Below are positions 36,488-45,481 of a DNA stretch of 64,000 nucleotides, piece by piece. Numbering within the stretch: position 1 is the stretch's first letter; each line of letters begins with the position of its first letter. Where the stretch lies: contig DATIDV010000029.1 of assembly GCA_035456105.1 (NCBI GenBank), positions 124,001-188,000 of the forward strand, in the 5' to 3' direction. Made by a program: the position numbers and the translations under genes. The notes under the pieces are model-generated. The model did not search any database. It saw nothing but the letters and a program-made list of their open reading frames with translations, and was not told where the DNA came from. The stretch comes from Viridibacterium sp035456105. Its GTDB lineage: Bacteria > Pseudomonadota > Gammaproteobacteria > Burkholderiales > Rhodocyclaceae.

Positions 36488-37474
36488 TTATTTTGCGCAT
36501 TTTGCATTAGCGCGTCTTGCAAACACATTTATATTTCTTCGGCCTTGGTCAAACTCAATTGGAAGATTCAATACAAAATACCGAGGATCCCAGTCAATAA
36601 TCTGCCCAACGTTGTTTCTTTGGTAGGATACGCCGATGCACCCGGCAACTCCGCCTCTACATATGATCGGGTTTCTTGCAACACTATCCTCTATGTCTTT
36701 TGCGGCGTACGCGGCTTCCAGAAGCTGACTTGAACCAGCTGAAACGATTCCGTTTACCACCACTGTACTGCAGGTTGGTTTACTTTTTTCCCTGTCGGCA
36801 ACTTGCCTAGCTTCACGCTGTTGCTGTTGGAGCTTGGCTTCTAATTCCAATTTTCTTAGGTAATTTTTTCCGTCACTAGAGGAAACCTTCATTAACGGCA
36901 ACCTCAAAAATTCATTTTCAATTTCCGCCCTCATTTCCTCGTCTTCAGACGGTGTTCGATAAAATCCATCCTTTGCTAGGATCATCCGGTTTGGGTGGAC
37001 AGCAAGACTGATGTTTGCATATGTCACAGGATTGTTTGTGTATGGATAGTATTCCGTAAAAATATTGAGAAATATCTTGACGGTACTGCCTGAATTTTTA
37101 GCGGGAATTGAAAGCTCTTGAAGTGCTGATATGTTATTGTCGCTTATGAGTTTTTTGTATTGCAAGTATTCGTTATTTTGCTGCACGTCGTCATCGGGAT
37201 GCGAATAGGAGCCCCAGTCTTTCCCTCGGATGCAGACAACCTTCAAATTATTCATTTCCTGCCTACATAACCTTACTAGTTTGTCTGCGTTTTCTTCTGA
37301 AATAAAATCTTTGGATGCAGCGACCTGTCCCCATGAGAGCAGAGATCCACTGATTGAGTAGAGGACTAATTTTATGACCAGGTTTCTAATGTTGATAAAT
37401 AATTTACAACTAGGTTGTAGACGTGGTGGAAGATACCCCAGCGTCGGCACTGCAAATCCACGCTGCGACAGCAT
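36488..37474 (-). CDS. Hypothetical protein, possibly exported, in low-GC DNA
   Basis: This 328-aa frame is not recognised. A hydrophobic segment at about 33-52 (LVIKLVLYSISGSLLSWG) is followed by QVAASKDF, like a signal peptide with a late start. If so, the true start lies inside and is not obvious because no ATG precedes that segment in frame. The C-terminal third has cysteines (CSTVVVNG, ICRGGVAGCIGV, AKCAK) that could form disulfides. The middle has a Gln/Arg-rich coiled segment. Base composition is clearly AT-richer than the neighbours. Function unknown. Confidence 0.5.
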   Translation of the reverse strand: MLSQRGFAVPTLGYLPPRLQPSCKLFINIRNLVIKLVLYSISGSLLSWGQVAASKDFISEENADKLVRLCRQEMNNLKVVCIRGKDWGSYSHPDDDVQQNNEYLQYKKLISDNNISALQELSIPAKNSGSTVKIFLNIFTEYYPYTNNPVTYANISLAVHPNRMILAKDGFYRTPSEDEEMRAEIENEFLRLPLMKVSSSDGKNYLRKLELEAKLQQQQREARQVADREKSKPTCSTVVVNGIVSAGSSQLLEAAYAAKDIEDSVARNPIICRGGVAGCIGVSYQRNNVGQIIDWDPRYFVLNLPIEFDQGRRNINVFARRANAKCAK

Positions 37475-37975
37475 GTACGTTTAGCTAGATAACAGGACCA
37501 AACGATAGTCACAAAGTCAAATTCGTGCTGAACAAGTAGTTTCTATCTTTCGTCAGTCAGGAGTGAATTTACGTGGCGAGTTTCTATTCCAAGCGAGAAT
37601 ACTAAAACACCGCGCATACCACGTATCGACACCGAAACTGAGCGCCTCTGTCACTTCCAAGGCTTTAAACATTCCGTCAGACGACGTATTGTTTAAAAGT
37701 GATAATGGCATTGTACGATAACTCTCGAACAACTCAATCAAAGGCCACCGATGGCCGGAATCTGCCAGCCATTGATCCTTTGATAAATCTAGCGGTAGCT
37801 AGTGGATCGGGAATGTGGATTAAAGGCGGACGTTGCCGCAAATTAACTAAGGGGCCGTCCTGTTTGGAATTCACATTGGTCGGACGTCTGATCATGGCCC
37901 TGTTTTCGCTTTGACCGACCTGCTGTCCTTGGGTAGGCCGGCCGGCTGTTACTGCTGATTCGATTTCTACTGCGT
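37475..37975. other. Gene-poor, AT-rich stretch in the island
   Basis: About 500 bases without a convincing gene. Short frames of 60-80 codons occur on both strands but have no recognisable domain, start context or codon pattern. It may be a decayed gene or a joint between two cargo modules. Confidence 0.4.
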
Positions 37976-38560
37976 TCATCGCTCTTGGTCTGTGTGAAGT
38001 GGTGAGCCATCGCGACTGTATTTTGGAAGTATCCAGCTTCGGCCGAGTTTCAGGCCGCGCCTTCTCAATATTCCGACAGGTTCAAAGCCAATTCGCGAGG
38101 AAAACCAGAGCATGACCACGGCTATGCCATAGAGGGCGAATGTCAAAAGCATGCTTTCGTGAGGGCTCGCCGAGAATGACAGCAACCGGAATGAAACCAA
38201 GGCTGCGCAGAGAACGGCGCTCACAAGAAGAAAGAGCCCCCAGGCATAGACCGCGATGCGCGGACACAAGCGGGTTGCCTTGCCTTTGCCGAGGACGAGA
38301 CAACCTCCACTGTAGAGCGAAGTGACTTCTCTGTTGGTCAGATCCCAATGGCATTGAAGCTCGATGACGTATTGCCGCTGCTCTGCTGGCGCATCGAAGC
38401 CAAAGCGGTCGCGGAATGTGTCTTCGTCCCAGATAGCACGCTGATTGCGCGCAGCCAGGGGCGACAGGAGCGCATCCCCCGCAGATGGGTGTTCGTAGTA
38501 GTCCCTGGCGGCAAACCGATTCTTGCCGCCGAAGGCGATCTGGATGATTGGGACTCTCAT
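37976..38560 (-). CDS. Two-TM protein with N-terminal FGG-N-FA-D motif
   Basis: This 194-aa protein opens with a short motif QIAFGGKNRFAARDYYEH at residues 7-24. A soluble region (about 30-95) and two TM helices (about 102-124 and 137-155) follow, then a basic tail. It starts 15 bases after the stop of the upstream HTH gene, so the two are almost certainly co-transcribed. The motif matches the last 18 residues of that HTH protein at 11 of 18 positions with mostly conservative changes elsewhere. No known family recognised; the membrane part could be an effector. Confidence 0.7.
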   Translation of the reverse strand: MRVPIIQIAFGGKNRFAARDYYEHPSAGDALLSPLAARNQRAIWDEDTFRDRFGFDAPAEQRQYVIELQCHWDLTNREVTSLYSGGCLVLGKGKATRLCPRIAVYAWGLFLLVSAVLCAALVSFRLLSFSASPHESMLLTFALYGIAVVMLWFSSRIGFEPVGILRRRGLKLGRSWILPKYSRDGSPLHTDQER

Positions 38561-38575
38561 GATGCCGGGACTTGA

Positions 38576-39259
38576 TCAGTGTTCATGGAAGTCTCCACCA
38601 GCAAACTTGTTGCTGCCGCCAAAGGCCGTCTGCGCAACGGAGCTGGCAGTGTCTGGCGCCTGTTTGCTCTGGTTGATCAGTGCTGCCAGCGGATCAGCGC
38701 TGTTCGCCTGAAGCTGCTGCACCGCGGCTCGCAAAACATCGCGCGCACGTTCGGCTGGATCGCGCTGGCTCACGTATCGGTTGTAGAGAGCCGTGACCAA
38801 GGAACCGTGCGATGTGGCCGACGCCAGCAGATCCAGCAATGCCTGGCGGACAGGCGTGACCGTTAAGACAGGAGGGCGTTCGCCCAGCAACTCGCCAACC
38901 AGCGCCTTGGCCTCCGGATTGCCGGCCGCCGTGAGCCTCGCAAGCTCGACACGCAGTGCGACCGTGTGCAGCCATTCCGGATCAATGAATTGATCGCCGC
39001 GCAACGTGCCTACGCCGAGCACGAGCCAATCAAGGCTGACCCCAAAAGTGGTGGAGATCTTCGCCAGAAAATCTAGGCCGGGCCGGGACTTGCCGCGCGC
39101 CAGGTTGCTGATGAAGGCGGAGGTCGAGCCAAGCTGCCGGGCAAACTCGTTCTGCGAGATGTTCAGCGCAACAAGCAATTGCCCGAACCGTGCACAGAAC
39201 CCGTCCTGCTGGTCGACGCCGCTTGCTTCCAGCCCATCCGCTGCGCTAGAGTCGCTCAT
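38576..39259 (-). CDS. HTH-XRE repressor-like protein with C-terminal FGG-N-FA-D motif
   Basis: This 227-aa protein has an HTH_XRE domain at about 24-82 (FGQLLVALNISQNEFARQLG, STSAFISNLARGKSRPGLDF), a helical middle, and a C-terminal tail QTAFGGSNKFAGGDFHEH that repeats the N-terminal motif of the next gene. I chose the ATG at 39259; the frame stays open to a TTG at 39421, but that would overlap the divergent Ner-like gene. It likely represses its own promoter and the facing recombinase operon. Confidence 0.8.
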   Translation of the reverse strand: MSDSSAADGLEASGVDQQDGFCARFGQLLVALNISQNEFARQLGSTSAFISNLARGKSRPGLDFLAKISTTFGVSLDWLVLGVGTLRGDQFIDPEWLHTVALRVELARLTAAGNPEAKALVGELLGERPPVLTVTPVRQALLDLLASATSHGSLVTALYNRYVSQRDPAERARDVLRAAVQQLQANSADPLAALINQSKQAPDTASSVAQTAFGGSNKFAGGDFHEH

Positions 39260-39342
39260 TATCAAATAGCGATTGCCATTGTAAGATAAGCTTTCGCATT
39301 GTTGTAAGTAGCTAATTCTATCTTTACGGAGCGCTGGGCGCC
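39260..39342. promoter_or_regulatory. Divergent control region of the island (repressor / Ner-like switch)
   Basis: These 83 bases separate the HTH repressor (minus) from the Ner-like gene and recombinase operon (plus). They hold GTAAGATA (39281-39288), TTGTAAG repeats and TATCTTTAC, an imperfect complement of the first. The region is AT-rich compared with its flanks. It looks like an operator-promoter region of phage immunity type; the exact -10/-35 boxes are not clear. Confidence 0.5.
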
Positions 39343-39606
39343 ATGAGTGGCAAGACATTGCGGGGCGTGGATATAGCGTACCGGCTGCGTACGCTGGGTT
39401 GGACCCAGATTGCGCTCGCAAAGGACCTGCGAGTTAGCCACGGCATCGTCAACAACGTGATTCACGACCGTGCAACCTGCCACCGCGTTGCCATACGGGT
39501 GGCAGGTTTGTTGGGCAGCAGCGTTCAGGAACTCTGGCCCGGAAGGTACGAGTTCAAGCCCCGTACGGGGAAGAGTGGAGCGACAAAACACGAGGGCGGC
39601 GAATGA
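39343..39606 (+). CDS. Ner-like winged HTH DNA-binding protein
   Basis: This 87-aa protein matches small Ner/Nlp regulators of Mu-like phages: DIAYRLRTLGWTQIALAKDL, RVSHGIVNNVIHDRATCHRV, AIRVAGLLGSSVQELWPGRY. Such proteins bind early control regions. It overlaps the first recombinase gene by 4 bases, so it is the lead gene of the integration operon and may set its expression. Confidence 0.75.
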   Translation: MSGKTLRGVDIAYRLRTLGWTQIALAKDLRVSHGIVNNVIHDRATCHRVAIRVAGLLGSSVQELWPGRYEFKPRTGKSGATKHEGGE

Positions 39607-41081
39607 GAGAGTTGCGGCGAAAGGTGCTTCTCCCCGTCTTTCAGTTGTCCGAATTGACGACAGCCGACGATCCACGCGCACTCAAGCGGGTCATCAAACA
39701 GGGCAAAGGGCATTCCGCGCTTACCTACCATTATCGGTATGTTTGGGATGATCTGGCCGGACGGGGGGTTAGTTACAACCTGCTCCCTGTAGTGCTCGAC
39801 AGGAATGCCGTGCCGTGGGCTCTTGGAACGCTTTATATCCTTGCTCAACTGGAGGCGGAAGCCACTCCAGCAATGACAACGTACCAGAGTCGAGCGGACG
39901 ATCTTGGGGCTTACAGGGAGTGGCTGGATACACAGGACAATCCCGACGTTCTGGTTTTCCTGTTTCCAAAGATCAAGCTGCGACGGCCTACATATCGCTA
40001 TCGCGGCTATCTCCAGCAGATGATTCAGGCCGGCGAGCTCGCGCCTGCAACGGCCAAGCGGCGCATGGGAACGGTCATAGCCTTCTATCGCTGGCTGATT
40101 GAAAACCACTATTTCCAGCCCGATTACGCTCCCTGGGAAGAAACTCAGTACCAGCTCACTTTCAAGACGCCCGAGGGGCGTGCAGTAACCAAGAGAGTGC
40201 CTTCCACTGATGTGAGCATCCGCGCGCCTAAGTCAGAAGACCCCTTTGCAGGGGCGATTCTGGATGGCGGCAAGTTGCGACCCCTGAATGGAAAGGAACA
40301 GGGCTGGATTCTGGAGGCAACCACAGCCAAGGGAAATAGCGAGTGCTATTTGATCCAGCTATTCATGCTCGCGACCGGAGCACGAATTCAGACTGTTGGC
40401 ACACTTCGCCTGCGGCACTTTGAGCGATCAAATCCGGGCTACGCCAGGGCTTTGACTGGGGAAGGTGAGGTTTTCAAGCTGAAGGCTGGGCCAGGGACAG
40501 GGATCGACACAAAAAACAATAAGTACGGCGTGCTTCAGGTTCCGCGCCCTGTTTATGAACTGCTAAATACCTACGCGCTGTCGGAACGGGCCCTGATTCG
40601 GAGAAGCAGGTTTGAGGCCAGACATGACGAGCACCCTGACCCCTATCTGTTCCTAACGCAGCAGGGCAACCCCTACTACACAGCAAAGGTTGATGCTCAG
40701 AGATTTAAACCTGGCTTTAATCGTCGCCACGAAAAAACCGGCCAGCCTGTGCGCCAGTTTCTCAAGGAACACGTGATTCCTTATGTGCGCAAGCACCACG
40801 ACAAGAGTTTTAACTATCGCATTCACGACCTGCGAGCCAGCTTTGGAATGAACATGGCTGAGCAGCTAATGGATTTGGTGCAAAGGAGAGCAATTACGCT
40901 GATTCGCGCGCGAATGATCGTCAAAGACCTCCTTTGGCATGAGAGCTTCACTACTACCGATCTGTATCTGAACTACCGTAGTCAGATGGACAATATATAC
41001 CAAGCAGTAAACGGATATGGTGAGCAACTGCAGAGGTGGGTCGATCTGGCCATGAAAAATGTGAGAGTAGAAGATGAGTAA
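39603..41081 (+). CDS. Tyrosine recombinase, first of trio
   Basis: This 492-aa tyrosine recombinase has the catalytic set R261 (TGARIQTVGTLR), H408 and R411 (IHDLR), H446 (LLWHESF) and probable nucleophile Y455 (TTDLYLNY). A SAM-like core-binding domain lies at about 90-175. It is expected to cut and rejoin the island ends. It overlaps the Ner-like gene upstream and the second recombinase downstream by 8 bases. Confidence 0.9.
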   Translation: MRELRRKVLLPVFQLSELTTADDPRALKRVIKQGKGHSALTYHYRYVWDDLAGRGVSYNLLPVVLDRNAVPWALGTLYILAQLEAEATPAMTTYQSRADDLGAYREWLDTQDNPDVLVFLFPKIKLRRPTYRYRGYLQQMIQAGELAPATAKRRMGTVIAFYRWLIENHYFQPDYAPWEETQYQLTFKTPEGRAVTKRVPSTDVSIRAPKSEDPFAGAILDGGKLRPLNGKEQGWILEATTAKGNSECYLIQLFMLATGARIQTVGTLRLRHFERSNPGYARALTGEGEVFKLKAGPGTGIDTKNNKYGVLQVPRPVYELLNTYALSERALIRRSRFEARHDEHPDPYLFLTQQGNPYYTAKVDAQRFKPGFNRRHEKTGQPVRQFLKEHVIPYVRKHHDKSFNYRIHDLRASFGMNMAEQLMDLVQRRAITLIRARMIVKDLLWHESFTTTDLYLNYRSQMDNIYQAVNGYGEQLQRWVDLAMKNVRVEDE

Positions 41082-43014
41082 TTCGTCCGATCACATATTT
41101 TCGACGCGTCCGACAACAACGCTACTATTTCCGCAAAAAGGGAGCGAGCGAGTATTGCATCCGGAGCAAGTGATTCTAAGGTTTGGTGACAAATACTATG
41201 ATATTGGTTCCTTTTGCTATACGTTGCGTTCTAGCAGTAAGCGTAAGAGTCGTGAGTCGTGTGAAGTTGTGCTCGGCTCATTTCTCAAGCAACGCCGCAG
41301 ACAGGTACTGCAACTCATCAAGGCACTCTCCCGTCTCGTCAATGATGGGGGCAAGAGCATATTTACAGCTCTTGCTTATGCAAAGTGCCTCAAGTCTTTC
41401 GTTGACTGGGCTGATGCATCTGGCCTGACGGATTGCCTCGCGGGCGGAGACGCCACCCGTCAAGCTTATCGACTTTGGGCGGAAGATACACGTGAGCGTT
41501 ACGGAAGGCAGGATTTTGGAGCATGCGCCCATAATCAGCGGATCAGATTTGTGAGGGAGCTTCTTGAGGCTGCCACTGGCCTTAATGATCTTCAACTTGG
41601 CATCCGTATGGTCAAGTTAACGACGATTCAAAACTGCGCTACCGATCCCTTAGCGCCCCATGATTTTGCTCACGCCGTAGCGCTCAATCAAGCGTTATTC
41701 GAAGGCTTGTGTGAATTGGTGCTGGAGCGGCGTTCCTTTCCCTACAAACTGATCCTCCCGGAGTCTCTTGGTTGGGCAGAAAACTGCCTCTGGATTTTTC
41801 CTGTCACCATGTGGCGCCTTCCCCCGCACAAATGGGGTGTCGAGCGTGAAAAACTCACATTGCCTCATTGGGCCTACGACTATGCGGCTGGACGTCTAGC
41901 AAAGCCCGAGGAAATTGAACATCGATATACCGTGTGGCGCTACCCTTCGGAAGGTAGAAAACTGGCAAGAAGACATATTTCGAATGCACAGGCTTTTATC
42001 GATGCAGCCAATGGTGACGAACGTGCGTGGTCACGGATTATGCTCGGCATGATTGCGCATGATGCGTTCCTGTTTCTGTTTTTCTGCAATACAGGTGCTA
42101 ACGAATCGGTAGTTCAGAGATTAGAGACGGTTGGTGATTTTGATGTCGCCACAAACATACAGGGTTTTAGATCAATCAAGTTACGGGCTGGTGGAAAGCT
42201 TGTTGTTGTGAATGTGCCTCTAGCATTTATGCCGCTAATGCGTAGTTTCATGGCGTTACGTCATTATCTTCTAAACGGTGCAGATTTTCCGTTGCTGTTC
42301 TTTACTCTGGGGAGTAAAAACAAGAGTCCTCCACGCCGCATACCAGGGGAACCTCTTGGGTCGCTTTATTCGTCCCTGCTGCGAACAATCGATCCGAAAC
42401 TGCCACGTATGGGACCGCGAGTGCTTCGCGCCAGCGTAGCTGATTGGTATCAGCGCCACCATGACGCGTCCGTAACGTCCAAAGTGCTGCATAACTTAGA
42501 GCAGACAGTTCAAAGACACTACGATGCAGGCTCAGCTATTGATCATCGACAGGAGTTGTCGTTGCTCTTGAATTCGATTTCTGAGGCAGCAAGAAGGCAG
42601 CGTGTTGTTGCGACCAAGGGGATGGGAGTTCGGTCAATAGAGGAGGGCGGATGCTGCGATAGTTTCGGACACCCGGAGGCACTCGCGGCCCACCCTCCGA
42701 TCGCGCCGAATTGTAAGAGCAGCCAAGGATGCTTGTTCTGCACACATAGAGTGCTGGTTGCTTGCGAGGAGGATGCGCGCAAAATTGCATCAGCGGCCTT
42801 TGTTATGGAGCAGGTGGTCTTGGGCCCGAAGCACGAGGCGGCCATGCGTCCGTTAATCGAAAAATGCGACGCGGACCTTGAAAAGATAGCCGCATTTAAA
42901 AACTGTCGAACGATGGTTAAGCGAGTGCGAAAGGATGTATTTGAAAATGGGAGTCTCACTCCGTTCTTTGCCGATAAATACCAACTGTTTCTGGAGTTAG
43001 GAGTTATCGCGTGA
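41074..43014 (+). CDS. Tyrosine recombinase, second of trio (Arg I replaced)
   Basis: This 646-aa protein is a large recombinase. The C-terminal catalytic part has RVLR at 449-452 (arginine II), H473 and probable nucleophile Y483 (VQRHYDAG). At the place of catalytic arginine I the sequence is NTGANESVVQRL, with N343 instead of Arg, so it may be catalytically weak or have a structural role. A cysteine cluster (CKSSQGCLFC) follows near 560-570, a possible zinc site also seen in Tn554 TnpB-like proteins. It overlaps the third gene by 4 bases. Confidence 0.82.
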   Translation: MSNSSDHIFSTRPTTTLLFPQKGSERVLHPEQVILRFGDKYYDIGSFCYTLRSSSKRKSRESCEVVLGSFLKQRRRQVLQLIKALSRLVNDGGKSIFTALAYAKCLKSFVDWADASGLTDCLAGGDATRQAYRLWAEDTRERYGRQDFGACAHNQRIRFVRELLEAATGLNDLQLGIRMVKLTTIQNCATDPLAPHDFAHAVALNQALFEGLCELVLERRSFPYKLILPESLGWAENCLWIFPVTMWRLPPHKWGVEREKLTLPHWAYDYAAGRLAKPEEIEHRYTVWRYPSEGRKLARRHISNAQAFIDAANGDERAWSRIMLGMIAHDAFLFLFFCNTGANESVVQRLETVGDFDVATNIQGFRSIKLRAGGKLVVVNVPLAFMPLMRSFMALRHYLLNGADFPLLFFTLGSKNKSPPRRIPGEPLGSLYSSLLRTIDPKLPRMGPRVLRASVADWYQRHHDASVTSKVLHNLEQTVQRHYDAGSAIDHRQELSLLLNSISEAARRQRVVATKGMGVRSIEEGGCCDSFGHPEALAAHPPIAPNCKSSQGCLFCTHRVLVACEEDARKIASAAFVMEQVVLGPKHEAAMRPLIEKCDADLEKIAAFKNCRTMVKRVRKDVFENGSLTPFFADKYQLFLELGVIA

Positions 43015-45056
43015 AGATTGAAGCCAGAGTCGAATTGCATGGGGAGGTCGCTGGACCCGATTTGTGGGACGAAGGGTGGGGGAGTTCCCTGTCGTTGAAT
43101 CATGTCATCTGCCGTGATGTGGATGGAACCCCACATACAGTCAGCGAATTCGTTTGGCCATGGACGGCCTATTCGTCGCACAAAAAACAGCTGATGCTGG
43201 CTTTCTACTACTGGAAAACAGCGTCGGGCAGGGTGCTGATCAATAGGGCTGATGTTACGCCTGAGCGGGAAGCCAGAATACGCGAGTTACAGTTTCTGAT
43301 GACGCGTATCATCTACTTCGGGGACGGGATCTCTTCAAAATCTCTGTATGAAAAGCTTAGATATTTGCGTTATATAGCGCGATTTGCCGAGGAGCGGTCA
43401 TGCTCGGTACGTGATGTGTTGACCCAAACAAGTTTGCAGGATGCTTGTGGTGCGAGTTTTCCAAGTAACGCGATACGCCATTGGATGGCGTTGCTTAGAT
43501 TCTTTGGGAAATTGGACCCTGAAAAACAATTAGGTTTTGTCGTGGCGGAAACTAAGCGCTGGAAGAGTTTTGAGCGGCGTGCTAAAGCGTATAGTGATCG
43601 GCTCCGGCAATTCGCTCCACTTCCTACGCGGATTTATGCTGAGCTTATTAACAACCTGGCTAAAGAATTTGACGATATCGAGGCGAACAAGGCTCGCATT
43701 TTGGGCGCTCTTCGCGAGGCCTGTAATTGCTACGACAATCGAGGAGCGAGAAGGAGTGAGAGTGGGATCAAAATTGGTGCGAGATTGATTAAGAAGTATG
43801 GGCTTACGGACTTCATTAAATCACGGGGATATAGCGATACAAGATTGATATCGCTCGCAAGTATTGTTAGCGAAGTATATTTGCTATGCAAAATGCAGAT
43901 CCATGTTTTCAGTGGCATGAGGGACGCCGAAGCTCTCCATCTTCCCTTTCACTGTATGCTCAGTGAAAACAACAATTCCGGGCGTAAGCATTGCTTGATC
44001 GTGGGCTCCACGACGAAATTCAACAAGGGAAGACGTCTTCGGACAAAGTGGGTTACCACTGAGCGCGACGGATTTCGAGCGATTCGACTTGCGCAAGAGT
44101 TTGCTGCGGTGATTTACGAGTTCTTGGATGGTATGCCGTGCGAGGGGGAAGAGTCCAAGGATGATTTTCCCTTGTTCGTGGCTAGTAGCTATTTGCCGTG
44201 GGTGCCGCAGAATTCCTCGACGGCGCGGCGGTACGCAGTTTTGGGGGCTGAGCTTTCATGCACGAGCAAGGATCAGTTAGTCCGACGGCTATGTCCGGTT
44301 ATCGAGGCTGGGGATATTGCGGAATTGGAGGAAATTGACCCTTTTCGGGCGTGGCGTGAGGAGCCTAACTATTCTGTTGGCAAGCGTTGGCCGTTAACTA
44401 CGCATCAATTGCGCAGGAGTTTGGCGATCTATGCCAACGCCAGTGGCCTGGTGCGACTTTCTTCTCTGCGTCGGCAACTGCAACATATGACGCGTGAGAT
44501 GTCCATGTATTACGGGCGCGGAAGTGTTTTTTGCAAAAATTTCCTTGAGGATGATCTCGCTGGATACCGAGAGCACGTTGCAGTCGACTGGCAGGAGGGA
44601 AGTGAGGAGGCTGAAATGCTAGCCTTTGTGCGAGATGTGTTGAACAGCAACGAGCCTATGTTTGGAGGCGCTGGCGTTTTTCACGAGCGCCAGCGTGAGC
44701 GAGGTGACGTGATGTCGCGTGAGGCTGTTGCCAAGCAGATGAAGGCAGGGCTACTGGCCTACCGCGATGGTCCGTTGGGTGGGTGCACACGACCGGGGGG
44801 GTGTGAAAACCGTAAGGGGTTGGCTCTTATCGATACGGCGTGCGCTACAGATGGCTGCAAATTCCTTGTCGGGAAGCACTCAAAGATCGTGAAAACTATT
44901 CGGCTCAAACGCGCAGCTATGGCCCATGTCACGCCAGGCTCGATTACTGAAATGATGGAGCTGGAGGAGTTGGAGGCTTTGGAGCGGGTGGAGCAGGAGT
45001 GGCGGCCCAAGGAATGTAGCGATCCGACTGCCTCGACAGGAGGTGCGCATGCTTGA
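43011..45056 (+). CDS. Tyrosine recombinase, third of trio
   Basis: This 681-aa recombinase has R304 (SGMRDAEAL), H465 and R468 (THQLRRS), H492 (QLQHMTREM) and Y500/Y501 (SMYYGRG), so a full catalytic set. A C-terminal cysteine-rich segment (GGCTRPGGCENRKG, CATDGCKF) may bind zinc. The three genes overlap in order, which implies production in fixed ratio and joint action at the island ends. The last bases overlap the start of the coiled-coil gene. Confidence 0.85.
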   Translation: MKIEARVELHGEVAGPDLWDEGWGSSLSLNHVICRDVDGTPHTVSEFVWPWTAYSSHKKQLMLAFYYWKTASGRVLINRADVTPEREARIRELQFLMTRIIYFGDGISSKSLYEKLRYLRYIARFAEERSCSVRDVLTQTSLQDACGASFPSNAIRHWMALLRFFGKLDPEKQLGFVVAETKRWKSFERRAKAYSDRLRQFAPLPTRIYAELINNLAKEFDDIEANKARILGALREACNCYDNRGARRSESGIKIGARLIKKYGLTDFIKSRGYSDTRLISLASIVSEVYLLCKMQIHVFSGMRDAEALHLPFHCMLSENNNSGRKHCLIVGSTTKFNKGRRLRTKWVTTERDGFRAIRLAQEFAAVIYEFLDGMPCEGEESKDDFPLFVASSYLPWVPQNSSTARRYAVLGAELSCTSKDQLVRRLCPVIEAGDIAELEEIDPFRAWREEPNYSVGKRWPLTTHQLRRSLAIYANASGLVRLSSLRRQLQHMTREMSMYYGRGSVFCKNFLEDDLAGYREHVAVDWQEGSEEAEMLAFVRDVLNSNEPMFGGAGVFHERQRERGDVMSREAVAKQMKAGLLAYRDGPLGGCTRPGGCENRKGLALIDTACATDGCKFLVGKHSKIVKTIRLKRAAMAHVTPGSITEMMELEELEALERVEQEWRPKECSDPTASTGGAHA

Positions 45057-45462
45057 TGTCCTTACGGACTATTTCGATGCCTTGGAACGGCTTAAAAAAG
45101 GAAGGCCGATCAACGTCCCGAAGGGCACCAGAATAACCAACGACGCGGTGTCACTGGAGGCAGGGCGAAAGAAGGGCACGATCAAGAAGTCACGACCGAT
45201 ATTTGGAGCCCTTCTTGGAGCCATCGATGCCGCCAAGATCGAGGCTACGCAGGGCGATAGAATACAGGAGCGCCTAGCCGAGGCTAAGGCTGAAGCTGCC
45301 CGTTATCGGTCCCTATGGGAGGGGGCTTTGGCCAGAGAGGTGTCGCTGATCAAGCAATTGTGTGATGAACAGGATGCACGGGCTAGGGAGAAGGCGGTGC
45401 CGACTGGCGGAAAAGTCACCCCAATCAGAAAGTCACTGACGAGAGGGCTGCTAGCCGACTGA
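45049..45462 (+). CDS. Small coiled-coil protein of the recombinase operon (TnpC-like position)
   Basis: This 137-aa protein has a basic N-terminal half (KKGRPINVPKGTRITNDAVS) and a coiled coil at about 75-120 (RLAEAKAEAARYRSLWEGAL). The ATG at 45049 follows AGGAGGT at 45038-45044; a GTG at 45043 overlaps that site. Size, position and coiled coil recall TnpC, the third protein of Tn554, but no sequence relation is claimed. It probably assists recombination. Confidence 0.75.
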   Translation: MLDVLTDYFDALERLKKGRPINVPKGTRITNDAVSLEAGRKKGTIKKSRPIFGALLGAIDAAKIEATQGDRIQERLAEAKAEAARYRSLWEGALAREVSLIKQLCDEQDARAREKAVPTGGKVTPIRKSLTRGLLAD

Positions 45463-45481
45463 GTATGAGTTCAAAAACGAA

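Noticed and set aside
37699..37914. Short plus-strand frame in the AT-rich gap
   Set aside because: No recognisable family and overlapping frames of similar length on the other strand; treated as noncoding.
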